From Hymenopellis radicata (lineage: Eukaryota > Basidiomycota > Agaricomycetes > Agaricales > Physalacriaceae), in NCBI GenBank assembly GCA_015501595.1, contig JADNRX010000244.1, positions 20,125 to 84,124 of the forward strand: a stretch of DNA of 64,000 nucleotides, read 5' to 3'. A model generated the notes under the pieces. That model saw only the letters and a program-made list of their open reading frames with translations. It was not told the DNA's origin and searched no databases. The first letter of the stretch is position 1. The number at the start of each line of letters is the position of its first letter. Shown here one piece after another: positions 49,048 to 61,587 of this stretch. The position numbers were made by a program, and so were the translations under genes.

Positions 49048-49970
49048 GGTGAATGTGTCGCGATAGTCGGTGGCAAAATACGGACTATTGACCGTAGAGA
49101 GCAGACGACAGGAAGGCGTCAGTGGTGGTGGAAAGGCAAGAGTAAGTTATCCACGTGACTGTGGACGGACAACAATGGGCGACGAGCCCGGAGGATGCCG
49201 GTGGCCTTTGTTCGCCAATTCAAGTAACTCGACAACAAAGCCGACAGCCAGATGAGATCTATTCAAAAACAATTTAACTGGGACATTGAAGGAGATTGTT
49301 GGAACCCACATTCCGTGCAATTGATATCGAATGGCCGTTACGCCACACTTGGCAAAACGTATATCTCCGTCAGAGACGTGATGGGCCTCATGATTCTGGC
49401 CTTAACACTGCTGATAAGTCATGCTGCATGGCGGCAATAAGACATCGGAACTTGAGGAGTATGCGATGGTGTAAAGGACCTGCAACGCTTCCATCACGTT
49501 CGCGCTCGGCCAAAGAGAGCCCGATGCACGAAGGGAATAATCTATATTCGATTTAGACTTCGTCACTCGACCACAAAACGACGCACCCAACGCTACTTAA
49601 TATTTGATGGCAGACTGGACCTAAGGAAGTCATCTTGAGCAAATCAAGAGAATGGAAGAATACCTTTACAGATAGAGATTACCGAACAGCTCGTAGGTAT
49701 ACTCTGGCCTGTTCTTGATACTAACACCAGTCCTTGACCGTCTCACAGTATCGCACTTCACCGATCATTCCGTCACGATTTATAGAGACGCGAAGACTGT
49801 GTTGCGCAATGCCGGGACCACGTAAATTCAAAGCTGCCCTGAGCGTCGGGCTTGCGTGTCGTCCCATCCCAGTCCGTCCACATTGCTCAGCCCCCGTCAG
49901 TACCTTTCTTCGATTGATTAAGACAGAAGCGCACTGTTGGAAACGCTACCTCAACCCTCTCAGAGCATGC
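49048..49970. other. Duplicated intergenic stretch
   Basis: Both strands have motif-free open frames (for example + 49252-49440 with a hydrophobic end). The same stretch recurs inverted at about 62180-63099. I cannot decide whether it is coding. Confidence 0.35.
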
Positions 49971-50575
49971 TTATGCGCCCCGGTGTGCGACTAGGAGGCG
50001 GTCAACGCGCATGAAGTGCTCAAAAGCGATGGACGTACCATCCAGCCGTGGAGGACCCATATAGCGCTCGTACACTTTCTCGCTGTAGTGGCTGTAGATC
50101 GCGTTTTTCTGTTCGCTATGCCCTTGAGTTGGAAAGAGAAATCATGCTAAGTTCAGCAGAAGCTTAGAGCGTGAGTGCTCGTTTCGAGATATGCCGGCTG
50201 GTTATGGTAGACTTCGCCTCATGCATGTGTAGAATTCCTCGAATGGGCAATTCATCGGAAGCGGTTGAAAACGAGGTGGAACACGCCCGCCGTTCATCGG
50301 ATGATTAGCTTCGTATGTACGTTGAACAGGAAGTCGAATCCGCAGTCTTCAGTCATCAGCCCAACGTCTCCTATACGTATGCCACGATTTCGGTGTTCGA
50401 TTGGGAGAGACTGGTCGGGTTCCGGTATCCGTGGCCAGTATCTAGTAAAAGGCGACGGTATACGACACGGGATCGCTGCTGTACCATGGCGCTGTTGGAG
50501 GAGGTGGGGCGGACAATCCAGTCGACCATCATGCTGGCCTGCCATGCTGACCGCCATACAACGTCTGAGTGCCAT
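49971..50575 (-). CDS. Conserved fungal protein with GIRIGDVG motif, left copy
   Basis: The first exon reads into IPEPDQSLPIEHRNRGIRIG and DVGLMTEDCGFDFLFNV. This is a pattern I know from many uncharacterised basidiomycete genes, G-x-RIGDVG-x-(I/M)T-x-D-G-x-FDFLFN. After an intron comes GRVPPRFQPLPMNCPFEEFY. The last exon has QKNAIYSHYSEKVYERYMGP, ending in FEHFMRVDRLLVAHRGA at 49971. Function is unknown. The internal splice sites and start (50575 assumed) are only approximate. A damaged inverted copy is at 61588-62176. Confidence 0.6.
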
Positions 50576-50687
50576 GGAGGTATTGCTGGGTTCAGGAATA
50601 ACAGCATAAATTACAGCAGTCCGCGGTACAATACACTGAACATCTACGGTAAGAATCAGCCGAGAATAGCAACCAGAAACTCACACA

Positions 50688-52303
50688 CTAATCCCTCATA
50701 ATCCTATCCCAGTTTCCCTTACATGAACCGCTCTGATAATCTACGTCGAGGTTAGCCACAGCGCGATCTAAACCCGCCTTGATCAACTCACCAAAACTCG
50801 CACTACGGCTACACGTACATCTCCCCTTGACCCATACATCCTCGTTCGTCGGACAATGCGTCCAATCGTCGTGCTGATACCCGATATCATCGAAAAAGTG
50901 GATGTCATCCCGGTCGAGGAAGAGCGCAGCGGCTATGCTATGTACGGGCGCATCACCCCAGCGCTGGCAGAGAGTGTCACTTGGAGAAGGAGATCGAAGA
51001 GGCCGACGGACCTCATAGTAAAATCCACCTTTCCTGTCCAGGTGGTCGAAGAACGCTGTATACGCTTCGCCGCGCCAGAAATCCATATCAGCAATCTCAA
51101 AGTTGCTCCAGACTGCAAAAGCCCTTCGTCAATAGCGCGAGGTGATGAGGGGAACGGAGCGTACAATGGCAATAGTTATAAGTATGCCCGTTGTCCTTGG
51201 ATATGAAGCCCATCGAGTTGTCCGGGGCGACGTATTCGGGATGCGCGTTGGTGAACTCTTTGACGGTGCTCCAGAGGGTACGAATGGAGGCGGCGATTTC
51301 GAGTACAGCAATTGTAAAGCCTGACAATTGTTAGAATCGCAAATAATTATAGCCGTGAGCATACCATAAACCTTCTTGTTCTCCTGTATAAACAGAAAAG
51401 GATCCGAATGGATGTCGCAGTGGAATTTCACGTTGGGTCTAGTGGCGATTTTAGAATAGGGGAAACAGATAGTCGGAGGCGTACTCGATGCGCCAATAGT
51501 ATCGATACGGCTGCATTAGCTCGTGCTTGAAGAAGAACTGGAGTGGTGTGAGTATCAGATGTCCAAAGAACAGGAAGAACATACACCAGAGTTGAAGCGA
51601 CACATGTTGCGATATCTATATGGCTCTCAAGGTGGGTGACGCACATGATGAACGAGATGAGGCTTACGCGACACTATCTTGAAGCAAAATGTGAGCCGGA
51701 ACGGGGAGGTTGCTACTGCTACTTACCTGCGTACTTGACATTGGCCGCGATTAGCTTCCATCTATCCTTTTCTGCCTTCTTTTCGTCGATCCACTCTGGT
51801 TGATTCCAATGGTTCTTGGGATGCGACCAAACTGCGCTTTGGATCCGGTGAGTACTGACATGCGCCTGTAAACGACTCAGCAGCAATCCAAGGATAAGTA
51901 GGCTCGTACGTCTTAAAGTCTTCTGAGAACTCTTCATCGTTGAGGAAGACGTAGGGATAACCGTGGCGAGTATTGAATCTGTCCTCGATAGAGCGAATGG
52001 CGTCCATGGCGCCCTCCAGGTCGGAATTGCGGGTAAGCATCACGAAGGTCGCATTCGCGCGCCGCTTTGTATCCTCAGTCGCGACTGGCCACGCGATAAT
52101 CGTCTTTGTCGCCGTTACCGTCAAGGTAACCTGGTCGTGTACGGTGTCATGTACCTTGACGTCTGCGGGCAGCGGAACGCGCATATAGTATGCAACGCAT
52201 ACCAATATCTGGGCTATTTGGTCAGTCTATCGTGGATATAGTCAACGACGGGACGTACAACGACGAGCACGACCCCAAGAGAATAGCGTAGTCGCTTGTT
52301 CAT
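50688..52303 (-). CDS. GT15 alpha-1,2-mannosyltransferase (Ktr/Kre2/Mnt1 type), left copy
   Basis: A Golgi type II glycosyltransferase that extends O- and N-linked mannose chains. Eleven exons (first 52259-52303, last 50688-50740) sum to 1122 nt, or 373 residues, with consistent phases. A short cytoplasmic basic tail and signal anchor (MNKRLRYSLGVVLVVILVCV) open the protein. Family blocks follow: ANATFVMLTRN, YPYVFLNDE, YRNMCRFNSGFFFKHEL, FHCDIHSDPFLF, FWSNFEIADMDFWRGEAY, the signature RWGDAPVHSIAAALFL and IHFFDDIGYQHDDWTHCP. The segment after EDFK (exon 3 start) is unlike the family. Compared with the right copy, one C is missing there (CATCCCAAG against CATCCCCAAG), so a short stretch may be frame-shifted yet stays open. 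Confidence 0.88.
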
Positions 52304-52738
52304 GACCAGAACATGAGCGTATAAGGATGCCGGTACGCAGCCATCATCGCCATGGCACTGCGACATTTCTCATGGTCCCCATTGGTGCTCCCTGCTAAAC
52401 GTGCAGCGCCGATATTGAGAACGCTGTCGTTGACGGTGCCGAACGATGATCGATGGTGGTAGACAAGATGGTTTGTTGGGGAATCATGGAATGGACATCC
52501 ACGCGTCTGTTGACTAATACAGTACCACCATCATCCTCGCTCACTGCGCCTTTTGCGCTCAACGATGGAGGCGGCAATAGACGTGTTTTCCTGGCAAATT
52601 GGCGACGTTATCCAGGCGTATCTTGAATTGCCTTTTCCTCGGTCGCCCACCACCAATCCTGTCTGATCTCACCACGCTTAATCAGGTTATTTGCGCATTG
52701 TCGTGTTTGATACGCACATCAACGACTTACTTTCAGCC

Positions 52739-54044
52739 ATGACGCCCGAAGCTGAGCTAAAGGAGCTTCTGAGAAAACCAAAAAACGACGCAGAACCTCC
52801 TGCTCTCCCTCCTCATCTCGGAAATCTTCCCCATGCTACCTATGTCACCGCGGCTTTGGAGTACCTCGACGACTACCCCTTTTGGGTCGATCCTAATGCT
52901 CTACATCACCAAGGCTGGGACGACAAGGCTCGGTCCTATCTTAAGGCGTGTGTCGAGGTCGACCGGACCAGCCTCGCATCGATAGATCCAACCTATGATG
53001 CCAATCTGGTTCAGCAACGGTTCATACACGAAGGCCTTTTCAAGCACAGATGGGCATTAGATGAACTTGCATCAGAGATGATGGCTCTCCTCAAGTTGGG
53101 TGTGTCATTTGGTCAACCATCATTACCAGTGTCTGATGCTACGCAGTACGTTGGGAGACCCGGACTGCCTCCGCTGTGGCGACGCCTATGACAACGGGGG
53201 AAGGTAGAGATGATAGAATGGTGGATAAGGTATTCACCAGTCTTGCGGCCTTGGTTGATGTGACTCACTCTGTCTAGGTTAGGATGCGGGACGAGAACTG
53301 CCGACTCAGCGGTGTCATTAGGCTCAAAAATAGGACCGACGCGGAGGTACTAGAGCTGGAGGAGTCCGAGGTGCCAGTTGCAACCATGCAAGTTGCTCAT
53401 GGACTGCCCTTTGCGATGGGTGAAACTGTGTGTCATCCGCATGTTGTCTCTGTATGCTCTGACCATTCTGTTAGTCATTCCGCTTGGTCGAGGTCCTTAC
53501 AGGCCTTCCGATTACGACTTGGGGTCTCACTGTTGACTGTGTCCAGAATGCGCTCTTGATGAGCAGTACTCTCCACCAACTGTTTGGCTCTTTCAAGCTA
53601 TATCTCGAGGCTGATCCAAACGACATCGACATTGTACAGTGTTCTTCTTCCTTCCATGTATTTTCTGTAATTGATTGTATCTCTCAGATCTACATTCGAG
53701 GACGCAGATCACCCGCCAGAGCAAATCCCAAATACATTCTTGTTGGTATTTCCAACGATAGGGGGGAGCGTTGCAGCGATCCATTTGCTCTCATCGACAC
53801 TCCGCTCCGACCCCGTGCAGTTGAATCAATTGCGGACATTGACATGAAGTATTTCACTCTTCACAAATTTATTGGTGATATTGCGTGGATGTGTGGAGGA
53901 GCAGAACCAGAGTCTGATGACGAAGATCAAGATGGAGAGGACATGAAGGTCCTATCAGCTGAGAACTGGCTGATCTTGAAACAAAAGTTAACTTGTTGTA
54001 AGGATTTTCTTGCACAGAATGATGAGTTATATGGGCACATATAA
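52739..54044 (+). pseudogene. HNH_2-type fungal protein, left copy with in-frame stop
   Basis: Exons 52739-53203, 53278-53427 and 53475-54044 correspond to the intact right copy at 58105-59449. A TGA at 53189-53191 interrupts exon 1, where the left copy has a 9-bp insertion relative to the right one. Downstream, CRLSGV, VPVATMQVAHGLPF and TVDCVQNALLMSSTLHQLFG fit the fungal HNH_2 pattern, with the Cys, the AH pair, and Asn/His in the second half. An upstream open piece beginning MEAAIDVFSWQ at 52565 does not join in frame. Confidence 0.7.
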
Positions 54045-55880
54045 AGCACTTCTTTGCTGCTACAGAAACGGTGTTGACACCTTCTTTTCCTGTCAGAATG
54101 ATACCTGCCTTCGACACCCGGTTCAGCACTGTGGTCAGTGCTTTCTTATCTGCTCTCGTTGTTATGGTTGTCAACAACCTCCATCGGCCTTTTTCTTCAA
54201 CGGGGGCGGGGGCTAACAGCGCCCAAAATGGGTTCAGCAGACTCCTTTCGACGACTGCAGAACACAGAGAACGGGATAGGCTAGTACGTTGTCGTGCTTC
54301 GCACATTTGTTCCCTACTCATTGTTGACCAGATTTCCTTCAATTTGACAACTTTTTACCTGCGAGGTACTTAGACCTGCTTCACCTTCAGGAGCCGACTA
54401 CTGCCGCTGACTCTCCCACCATAATTCGTCGCCGACTTTCACCTTCGCCGTAAGATAGCGTAGGGCGTCTAGACTGGTTTCGACATAGAGGACGGCATTG
54501 GCTAGTACGTCGCCCAGTTTATCGTCTGATCACATTCCTCAAGGTTTGTGTCGTTGTTCAGCTTTCACGGTAAAGCCACCTCCTCTCCTCTTGTCTACCT
54601 CAGCGTGTTGCGATGTCTCTTGCGACCTTTGCTGCCCAACCGACTCCTCGCGCAGACTCTCCCGCCATCGTCACCAATGTGCGGGGACTTTCGCCCTACT
54701 GCCAGACTGCCATGTCGGACATGCCACATTTGTGGTAAGTTGTCTCTCGGTTGTTATCCTGTTAACTGACTGAAGAATTCTTTTAGTGTACGTGCCCTTA
54801 GGATACTCGCCTGCACGACTTGCCGACCATCATTGTGAAATGGATTTCTTGAAGGCTTCATGTCGAAGAACCTCACGCTGGTGTAGGACGACTCAACAGG
54901 TTCATTGGATAGGGCTTGATGTGCGTATTCTTTTCCCGCCTCGCGTACCTTTGACAAGTTAGCGCTTCTTGTCTTAGGCCTCACGGTGCACGGTCGAGTT
55001 GTTTACGTGCCGGCCAAGTCGGACGACGACGAAAGGACAGCGCCATTAGAATGACTGGCGCTTATTACTTGCTGGCATCCTTGAGGACGACTACACTGTC
55101 GGAGTGCGAATACCGTCTCGTCGTCGTCATGACATGAGACGTTGACATCAAGGTGAACGAGTATCACTCGTGCTTACTATGTTGCGGTACTGACCTTGCT
55201 CGGCAGGTGTTTTGTTCACCGTTGTCTTTGCACGGCTGTCACTGAGTCAATTTAAACACTCCGGACTCGTCATTTGGCTATGTGCCGGTGAACGACAGTT
55301 TGACTTTGCGCCGGCTGAAGACCTGGTATAGGGAGATATCCCGCCGACTTTGCGAATAAGGACATTTCCCGTCTCTAGTATTACCCCGCAATCTAGATAC
55401 ATTACATTACTTACTTCCTACCTCTACATATGTACTCGCCTCGCGTAGTGGTCGCCTCGCCTCATTCAACTCCCTACTGACGACTGCTAAATAGATCCAA
55501 TCACAAACCTCTTTCCCCGCCTAGGAAGAGGAGCCCTCGCCCTTCCGCGCGCAAGAAGATCAACACGCCAACACCTGAAAAGGTGACTAGTTGAGTGACA
55601 TCCCCCCGCCTATGGAGATGAGGACTCGCCCCTCGCCCCTCCAAGAACAAGGCACCCAACACCCGAAGAGCCTTATGGCGGAAGATCCCACGCCGCCAGC
55701 AAAGAAGAAGCCGAAGAAGCCCCAACGGGAACCTCGCCCAGTGCGAGGCAGGAAATGCACTCCATAGGTCAAGACGCCAACGCCAGAGGAGCGAGAAGAA
55801 GTTCCCCCTAGCACCAGGGAGGAGACGCACTCCATCTGACCGTAAGAGGAGATGCTCTCCTGGCCGAGGTGGTCCCTCGA
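54045..55880. other. Spacer of the inverted duplication, no confident gene
   Basis: Short open frames only. Words such as TCGCCGACTTTC and GACTCTCCC recur, suggesting diverged repeats. Confidence 0.35.
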
Positions 55881-55889
55881 GAAGGGACC

Positions 55890-56277
55890 TGTACCTGCAA
55901 ACGACTCAGCAACAATCCAAGGATATGTAGGATACCAGACGCTCGTCTTAAACTCGTCTGAGCCTGACTCTTCATCGTTTAGGAAGACGTAGGGATAACC
56001 GTGGCGGTCCTCGATTGAGCGAATGGCGTCCATAGCGCCCTGGTAAGCATCACCAAGGCGCCGTTTTGTATCCTCAGTCGCGAGTGGCCTCGCGATAATC
56101 GTCTTTGTCGCCGTTACGGTCAAGGTAAACCGATCGTGCAGGGTTTCATGTATGCGGGCAGCGGAACACGCATACCAATATCTAGGCTGCTTGGTCAGTC
56201 TATCCGTGAATATAGTCAACGACGGGACGCACAACGACGAGCACGACACCGAGAGAATAGCGTAGTCGCCTGTTCAT
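55890..56277 (-). pseudogene. Third, decayed copy of the GT15 N-terminus
   Basis: From the ATG at 56277 the anchor sequence is recognisable. Pieces such as TLTVTATKTIIARPLATEDTKRR, GAMDAIRSIEDRHGYPYVFLNDEE and PTYPWIVAESFAG follow, with deletions between. It stops where exon 2 of the gene would end. Confidence 0.8.
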
Positions 56278-56518
56278 GAGCGTATAAGGATGCCGGTACG
56301 CAGCCATCATCGCCATGGCACTGCGACATTTCCCATGGTCCCCATTGGTGCTCCCTGCTAAAGGTCGAGCCCGGATATTGAGAACGCTGTCGCTGACGCT
56401 GCGCAATAGTGATCGACGGTGGTGGAAAAGGCGGCCACGCGCAGCCCACGCGTCTGTTGACTATCACCATCATCATCATCATCCACGCTTAAAGTTACTG
56501 CGCCTTTTGCTCTCAACG

Positions 56519-56640
56519 ATGGAGGCGGCAACAAACGCGTTCTCCCGGCATATTGTCGACGTTATCTTGAACTGCCTTTTCCTCGGTCGCCAACCACCAA
56601 TCTTGTCTGATCTGTCTGATCTTCCCAGTATCACCTCTTC
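56519..56640 (+). pseudogene. Third copy of the HNH-gene upstream piece
   Basis: MEAATNAFSRHIVDVILNCL matches the pieces beginning MEAAIDVFSWQ (52565) and MEAAIDAFSWQ (59624). It has the same divergent arrangement relative to GT15 as the left arm. Confidence 0.65.
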
Positions 56641-57207
56641 TCACGAAACTCTTCGTGTGGTCAATCTGCGCCCACCTCGGCCATCTTTCAGAGTTGTAGT
56701 TCTCTACACAAGCTATCTGGTCTCAACTTTCTGAAACTGAATAAAACTCAAGTTCTGCTTGCCATCGAGTCTGCGGGAGACCAAATAAAGCTTAGGTCGC
56801 GCAAATGCCCCACCTAAATCTGCGCCATGCTCTAAACCCGTGAACGGGTCGCGGCGTTACACAGTGGTCCACCCCATCTTGATGATCAAGCCCATCGCCA
56901 TTGCTACCAGTGGGAGAAGCAGCGAAGCACAAGATTTCATCAACTCAGCAATCACAAGTTGACCTCGATGGGCTCAAATACCCACAATCGTCCGTCTGGG
57001 GTCTGATGAGCCCGGTTCTCATCACGATTTCAAGTGTTCGTATTCATACCCACTAAAAACGACGACGAGAAGCTGACTGTCATGCCACAGTAGTCCTGCT
57101 CGCTGGCTAGCACACTGAGGAGGTTTCAACTGAGAGCAGTATCCTGCAACTGTTCGTAGACTTGTCAATCTACCGAGACGCCCACTGAGTTCCTCCCCAC
57201 ATAGATC

Positions 57208-57582
57208 ATGGCGCGCACCCCTCGATTTCTGAAGCGTCTTTTCGTGGCTCTCAAGCCAAAACCATCACAATCCGCACGATTAGAGCGTCGGCAGGCCGCG
57301 CTACGCGAACGAGGCCTTCTGCAGCCTCTCCTCGTCGACCCGCAGAAACCACGACAGCCAGTTTCTCCACGAAGAACGTCCGCTCTACGTCCTGAGTTGC
57401 GACGTCTGGATACAGACAGGCTGTCGATTCCACCAGCATCCCTCTCGCCAATCACGTTCGGTACTCAATGGCGGGAACCATTGAACATCAAGACTTATGA
57501 CCGCCCCACTCTGGTCAGACAGATAAACGGAATTGGGGACGAGGAGAGCCGGAGGCTGACCGAGTTGGCTTATTTGATGTGA
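57208..57582 (+). CDS. Small hypothetical basic protein
   Basis: A 124-codon single-exon frame with an Arg-rich N-terminal half (MARTPRFLKRLFVALKPKP, then RLERRQAALRERG) and a neutral C-terminal half (ITFGTQWREPLNIKTYDRP). Codon use looks protein-like, and no other frame here is convincing. No homologue is recognised. Confidence 0.4.
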   Translation: MARTPRFLKRLFVALKPKPSQSARLERRQAALRERGLLQPLLVDPQKPRQPVSPRRTSALRPELRRLDTDRLSIPPASLSPITFGTQWREPLNIKTYDRPTLVRQINGIGDEESRRLTELAYLM

Positions 57583-57659
57583 CGGCAGTGTAAGAGGCGA
57601 AGCGTAACATCCCGAATCATGATATTTATTCTGTAATTCTAGTCTCAGGTTCGATGTAT

Positions 57660-58055
57660 ATTTCTGCGAACGACGCAAGCATTTCTCGCTGGAAAGTGGA
57701 AGAACTGCTGTGCGTCGTATATACGGACACAGATGTACATCAGGAAGTGAACAGAACCTCGACTATACGTGCCCCTCTGAATGTATACAATTCTCTACTC
57801 AGCGCTTCCGTCACGGCCAAGCCTTGTTAGAAGTTGCGGCTTTTGATACATCACAAGTTCTCATTGCAAGCAGGCTGCGGATCTCTTTGAAACATCGTCA
57901 GTGTCACCGCTTTCTATATTTCCTCCCTCAGGTCGTTGAGCCTGAGCTGCGTATCGAACCCACAATCAAACGTTGAATAGAACATGTATTACGACCCGGA
58001 TGTGTTGCCAAATAGAACTGAAGAGCTGATGCTATCAACATCGCGCAGACGATAA
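57660..58055. repeat. Inverted copy of the 47470-47850 repeat
   Basis: It lies directly beside the right arm of the large inverted duplication. It carries CCTGAGCTGCGTATCGAACC, the complement of a B-box-like word. Confidence 0.7.
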
Positions 58056-58104
58056 GCTCGAATGCAGTGTGTTCAGTGCATTCGAGTCGTCTGATCCCAG
58101 GACA

Positions 58105-59449
58105 CTAAAATTCCTTCGGTACGTATATATGGCCATGTAATCCATCAGCCTGTGCAAGAAAATCCTTAGGGCAAGTTAACTTTTGTTTCAAGATCAGCCA
58201 ATTCTCAGCTGATAGGACCTTCATGTCCTCTCCATCTTCATCTTCGTCATCAGACTCCGGACCCACTCCTCCACACATCCACACAATATCACCAATAAAT
58301 TTGTGAAGAGTGAAATACTTCATATCAATGTCGGCAATTGTTTGAAGGTTCCGTGGTCGCAGTCGAGCGTCAATGAGAGCACCTGGAACGTCACAAGCGC
58401 GCCCCTCAACATCAATAATACCAGCAAGGTTGTTTATGGGATCTGCATTGTCAGGAGACGTGCGTGCTCGAATATAAACCTGGGAGATAGAGTCAATTAC
58501 AGAAAATACATGGAAGGAAGAAGAACACTGTACAATGTCGATGTCGTTTGGATCAGCCTCGAGATATATCATGAATGCGCCGAACAGTTTGTGGAGACAA
58601 GCGCGCATCAAGAGGGCGTTCTCAACACAGTCGACAGTGGTACCCCAAATTGTAATCGGAAGGCCCGTAAGGACCTCGACCAAGTGGAATGACTAACAGA
58701 ATGGTCAGAGCATACAGAGACAACATGCGGATGACGGACGGTTTCGCCCATCCCGAAGGGCAGCCCATGGGCAACTTGCAAGGTTGCAACCGGTACCCTC
58801 AACTTCCTGATCCTTGCTGCCTCCTCTGCAGTCCTTTTTTTGTCCCTAATGACACCGCTGAGTCGGCAGTTCTCGTCCCTAATGACACCGCTGAGTCGGC
58901 AGTTCTCGTCCCGCATCCTAACCTAGACAGAGTGAGTCACATCAACCAAGGCCGCAAGACTGGTAGATACCTTATCCGCCACTCTATCGTCTCTACCTTC
59001 CCCAGGTGTCGCCACAGCGGAGGCAATTCGGGTCTCCCAACGTACTGCGTAGCATCAGACACTGGTAACAATGGTTCACATGACACACCCAACTTGAGGA
59101 GAGCTATCATCTCTGATGCAAGTTCTTCCAATGCCCATCTTCGCTTGAAAAGGCCTTCATGTATGAATCGTTGCTGAACCAGATTGGCGTCATAGGTTGG
59201 AGCTATGGATGCGAGGCTGGTCCGGTCGACCTCGACACACGCCTTAAGATAGGACCGAGCCTTCTCGTCCCAGCGTCGGTGATGTAGAGCATTAGGATCG
59301 ACCCAAAAGGGGTAGTCGTCGAGGTACTCCAAAGCCGCGGTGACATAGGTAGCATGGGGCAGATTTCTGAGATGAGGAGGGAGAGGAGGAGGTTCTGCGT
59401 CGTTTTTTGGTTTTCTCAGAAACTCCTTCAGTTCAGCTTCGGGCGTCAT
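58105..59449 (-). CDS. HNH_2-type fungal protein, right copy (intact)
   Basis: Exons 58997-59449, 58740-58922 and 58105-58692 sum to 1224 nt, or 407 residues, with all junctions in phase. The N-terminal third is helical (MTPEAELKEFLRKPKND). The central part has CRLSGV, VPVATLQVAHGLPFGMGETS, then FHLVEVLTGLPITIWG and VDCVENALLMRACLHKLFGAF. This is the layout of the fungal HNH_2 domain: Cys, AH in place of the usual EAAHI, then Asn and His in the ENALL/LH region. The C-terminus is acidic (ESDDEDEDGEDMKVL). A 33-bp perfect tandem duplication at 58845-58910 repeats RDENCRLSGVI. Such proteins are widespread in agaricomycetes, and their role is unknown. Confidence 0.78.
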
Positions 59450-59866
59450 GGCGGAAAGGAAGTCGTTGATTTGCAGAACAATACGCAAACGACCTGATTG
59501 GGCGAATTTTCCGTGGTGAGATCAGACAGAATTGGTGGTGGGCGACCGAGGAAAAGCCAGTTCAATATAGCCTGGATAACGTCGCCAATTTGCCAGGAAA
59601 ACGCGTCTATTGCCGCCTCCATCGTTGAGCGCAAAAGGCGCAGTGAGCGAGGATGGTGGTGGTGGTAGTCAACAGACGCGTGGATCCATTTCCTCGACAA
59701 ACCATCTTTTCTACCACCGTCGATCATCGTTCGGCAGCGTCAACGACAGCGCTCTCAATATCCGCGCTCGACGTTTAGCAGGGAGCACAAATATGGACCA
59801 TGGGAAATGTCGCAGTGCCATGGCGATGATGGCTGCGTACCGGCATCCTACGCTCATGTTCTGGTC

Positions 59867-61480
59867 ATGAACAGGCGACTACGCTATACTCTCGGTGTCG
59901 TGCTCGTCGTTGTGCGTCCCGTCGTTGACCATATCCACGATAGACTGACCAAATAGCCCAGATATTGGTATGCGTTGCATACTATATGCGCGTTCCGCTG
60001 CCCGCAGACGTCAAGGTACATGACACCGTACACGACCAGGTTACCTTGACGGTAACGGCGACAAAGACGATTATCGCGTGGCCAGTCGCGACTGAGGATA
60101 CAAAGCGGCGCGCGAATGCGACCTTCGTGATGCTTACCCGCAATTCCGACCTGGAGGGCGCCATGGACGCCATTCGCTCTATCGAGGACAGATTCAATAC
60201 TCGCCACGGTTATCCCTACGTCTTCCTCAACGATGAAGAGTTCTCAGAAGACTTTAAGACGTACGAGCCTACTTATCCTTGGATTGCTGCTGAGTCGTTT
60301 ACAGGCGCATGTCAGTACTCACCGGATCCAAAGCGCAGTTTGGTCGCATCCCCAAGAACCATTGGAATCAACCAGAGTGGATCGACGAAAAGAAGGCAGA
60401 AAAGGATAGATGGAAGCTAATCGCGGCCAATGTCAAGTACGCAGGTAAGTAGCAGTAGCAACCTCCCCGTTCCGGCTCACATTTTGCTTCAAGATAGTGT
60501 CGCGTAAGCCTCATCTCGTTCATCATGTGCGTCACCCACCTTGAGAGCCATATAGATATCGCAACATGTGTCGCTTCAACTCTGGTGTATGTTCTTCCTG
60601 TTCTTTGGACATCTGATACTCACACCACTCCAGTTCTTCTTCAAGCACGAGCTAATGCAGCCGTATCGATACTATTGGCGCATCGAGTACGCCTCCGACT
60701 ATCTGTTTCCCCTATTCTAAAATCGCCACTAGACCCAACGTGAAATTCCACTGCGACATCCATTCGGATCCTTTTCTGTTTATACAGGAGAACAAGAAGG
60801 TTTATGGTATGCTCACGGCTATAATTATTTGCGATTCTAACAATTGTCAGGCTTTACAATTGCTGTACTCGAAATCGCCGCCTCCATTCGTACCCTCTGG
60901 AGCACCGTCAAAGAGTTCACCAACGCGCATCCCGAATACGTCGCCCCGGACAACTCGATGGGCTTCATATCCAAGGACAACGGGCATACTTATAACTATT
61001 GCCATTGTACGCTCCGTTCCCCTCATCACCTCGCGCTATTGACGAAGGGCTTTTGCAGTCTGGAGCAACTTTGAGATTGCTGATATGGATTTCTGGCGCG
61101 GCGAAGCGTATACAGCGTTCTTCGACCACCTGGACAGGAAAGGTGGATTTTACTATGAGGTCCGTCGGCCTCTTCGATCTCCTTCTCCAAGTGACACTCT
61201 CTGCCAGCGCTGGGGTGATGCGCCCGTACATAGCATAGCCGCTGCGCTCTTCCTCGACCGGGATGACATCCACTTTTTCGATGATATCGGTATCAGCACG
61301 ACGATTGGACGCATTGTCCGACGAACGAGGATGTATGGGTCAAGGGGAGATGTACGTGTAGCCGTAGTGCGAGTTTTGGTGAGTTGATCAAGGCGGGTTT
61401 AGATCGCGCTGTGGCTAACCTCGACGTAGATTATCAAGCGGTCTGTAAGGGAAATGGAAGGAATATGGAGGGATTAGTGT
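59867..61480 (+). pseudogene. GT15 mannosyltransferase, right copy (damaged)
   Basis: It follows the left gene exon for exon from MNRRLRYTLGVVLVV to the WGDAPVHSIAAALFL block. It then breaks: one base is missing in GATATCGGTATCAG near 61290, and the last exon (from about 61430) is scrambled by several indels. It keeps CCCC at 60359-60362, where the left copy has CCC. Confidence 0.8.
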
Positions 61481-61587
61481 GTGAGTTTCTGGTGCTATTC
61501 TCGGCTGATTCTACCGTAGATGTTCAGTGTATTGTACCGCGGACTGCTGTAATTTATGCTGTTATTCCTGAACCCAGCAATACCTCC

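Larger units (their letters stand above)
48143..54042. repeat. Left arm of a ~5.9-kb inverted duplication
   Basis: It pairs in reverse orientation with 58118-64000. Gene order and most sequence are shared: unknown gene, GDVG gene, GT15, HNH gene. The arm probably extends outward past 48143, because its partner runs off the window. Confidence 0.9.

Noticed and set aside
51832..51865. 34-nt GC-AG intron in the GT15 gene
   Set aside because: Too short for this genome. A normal 55-nt GT-AG intron at 51855-51909 fits the phases.
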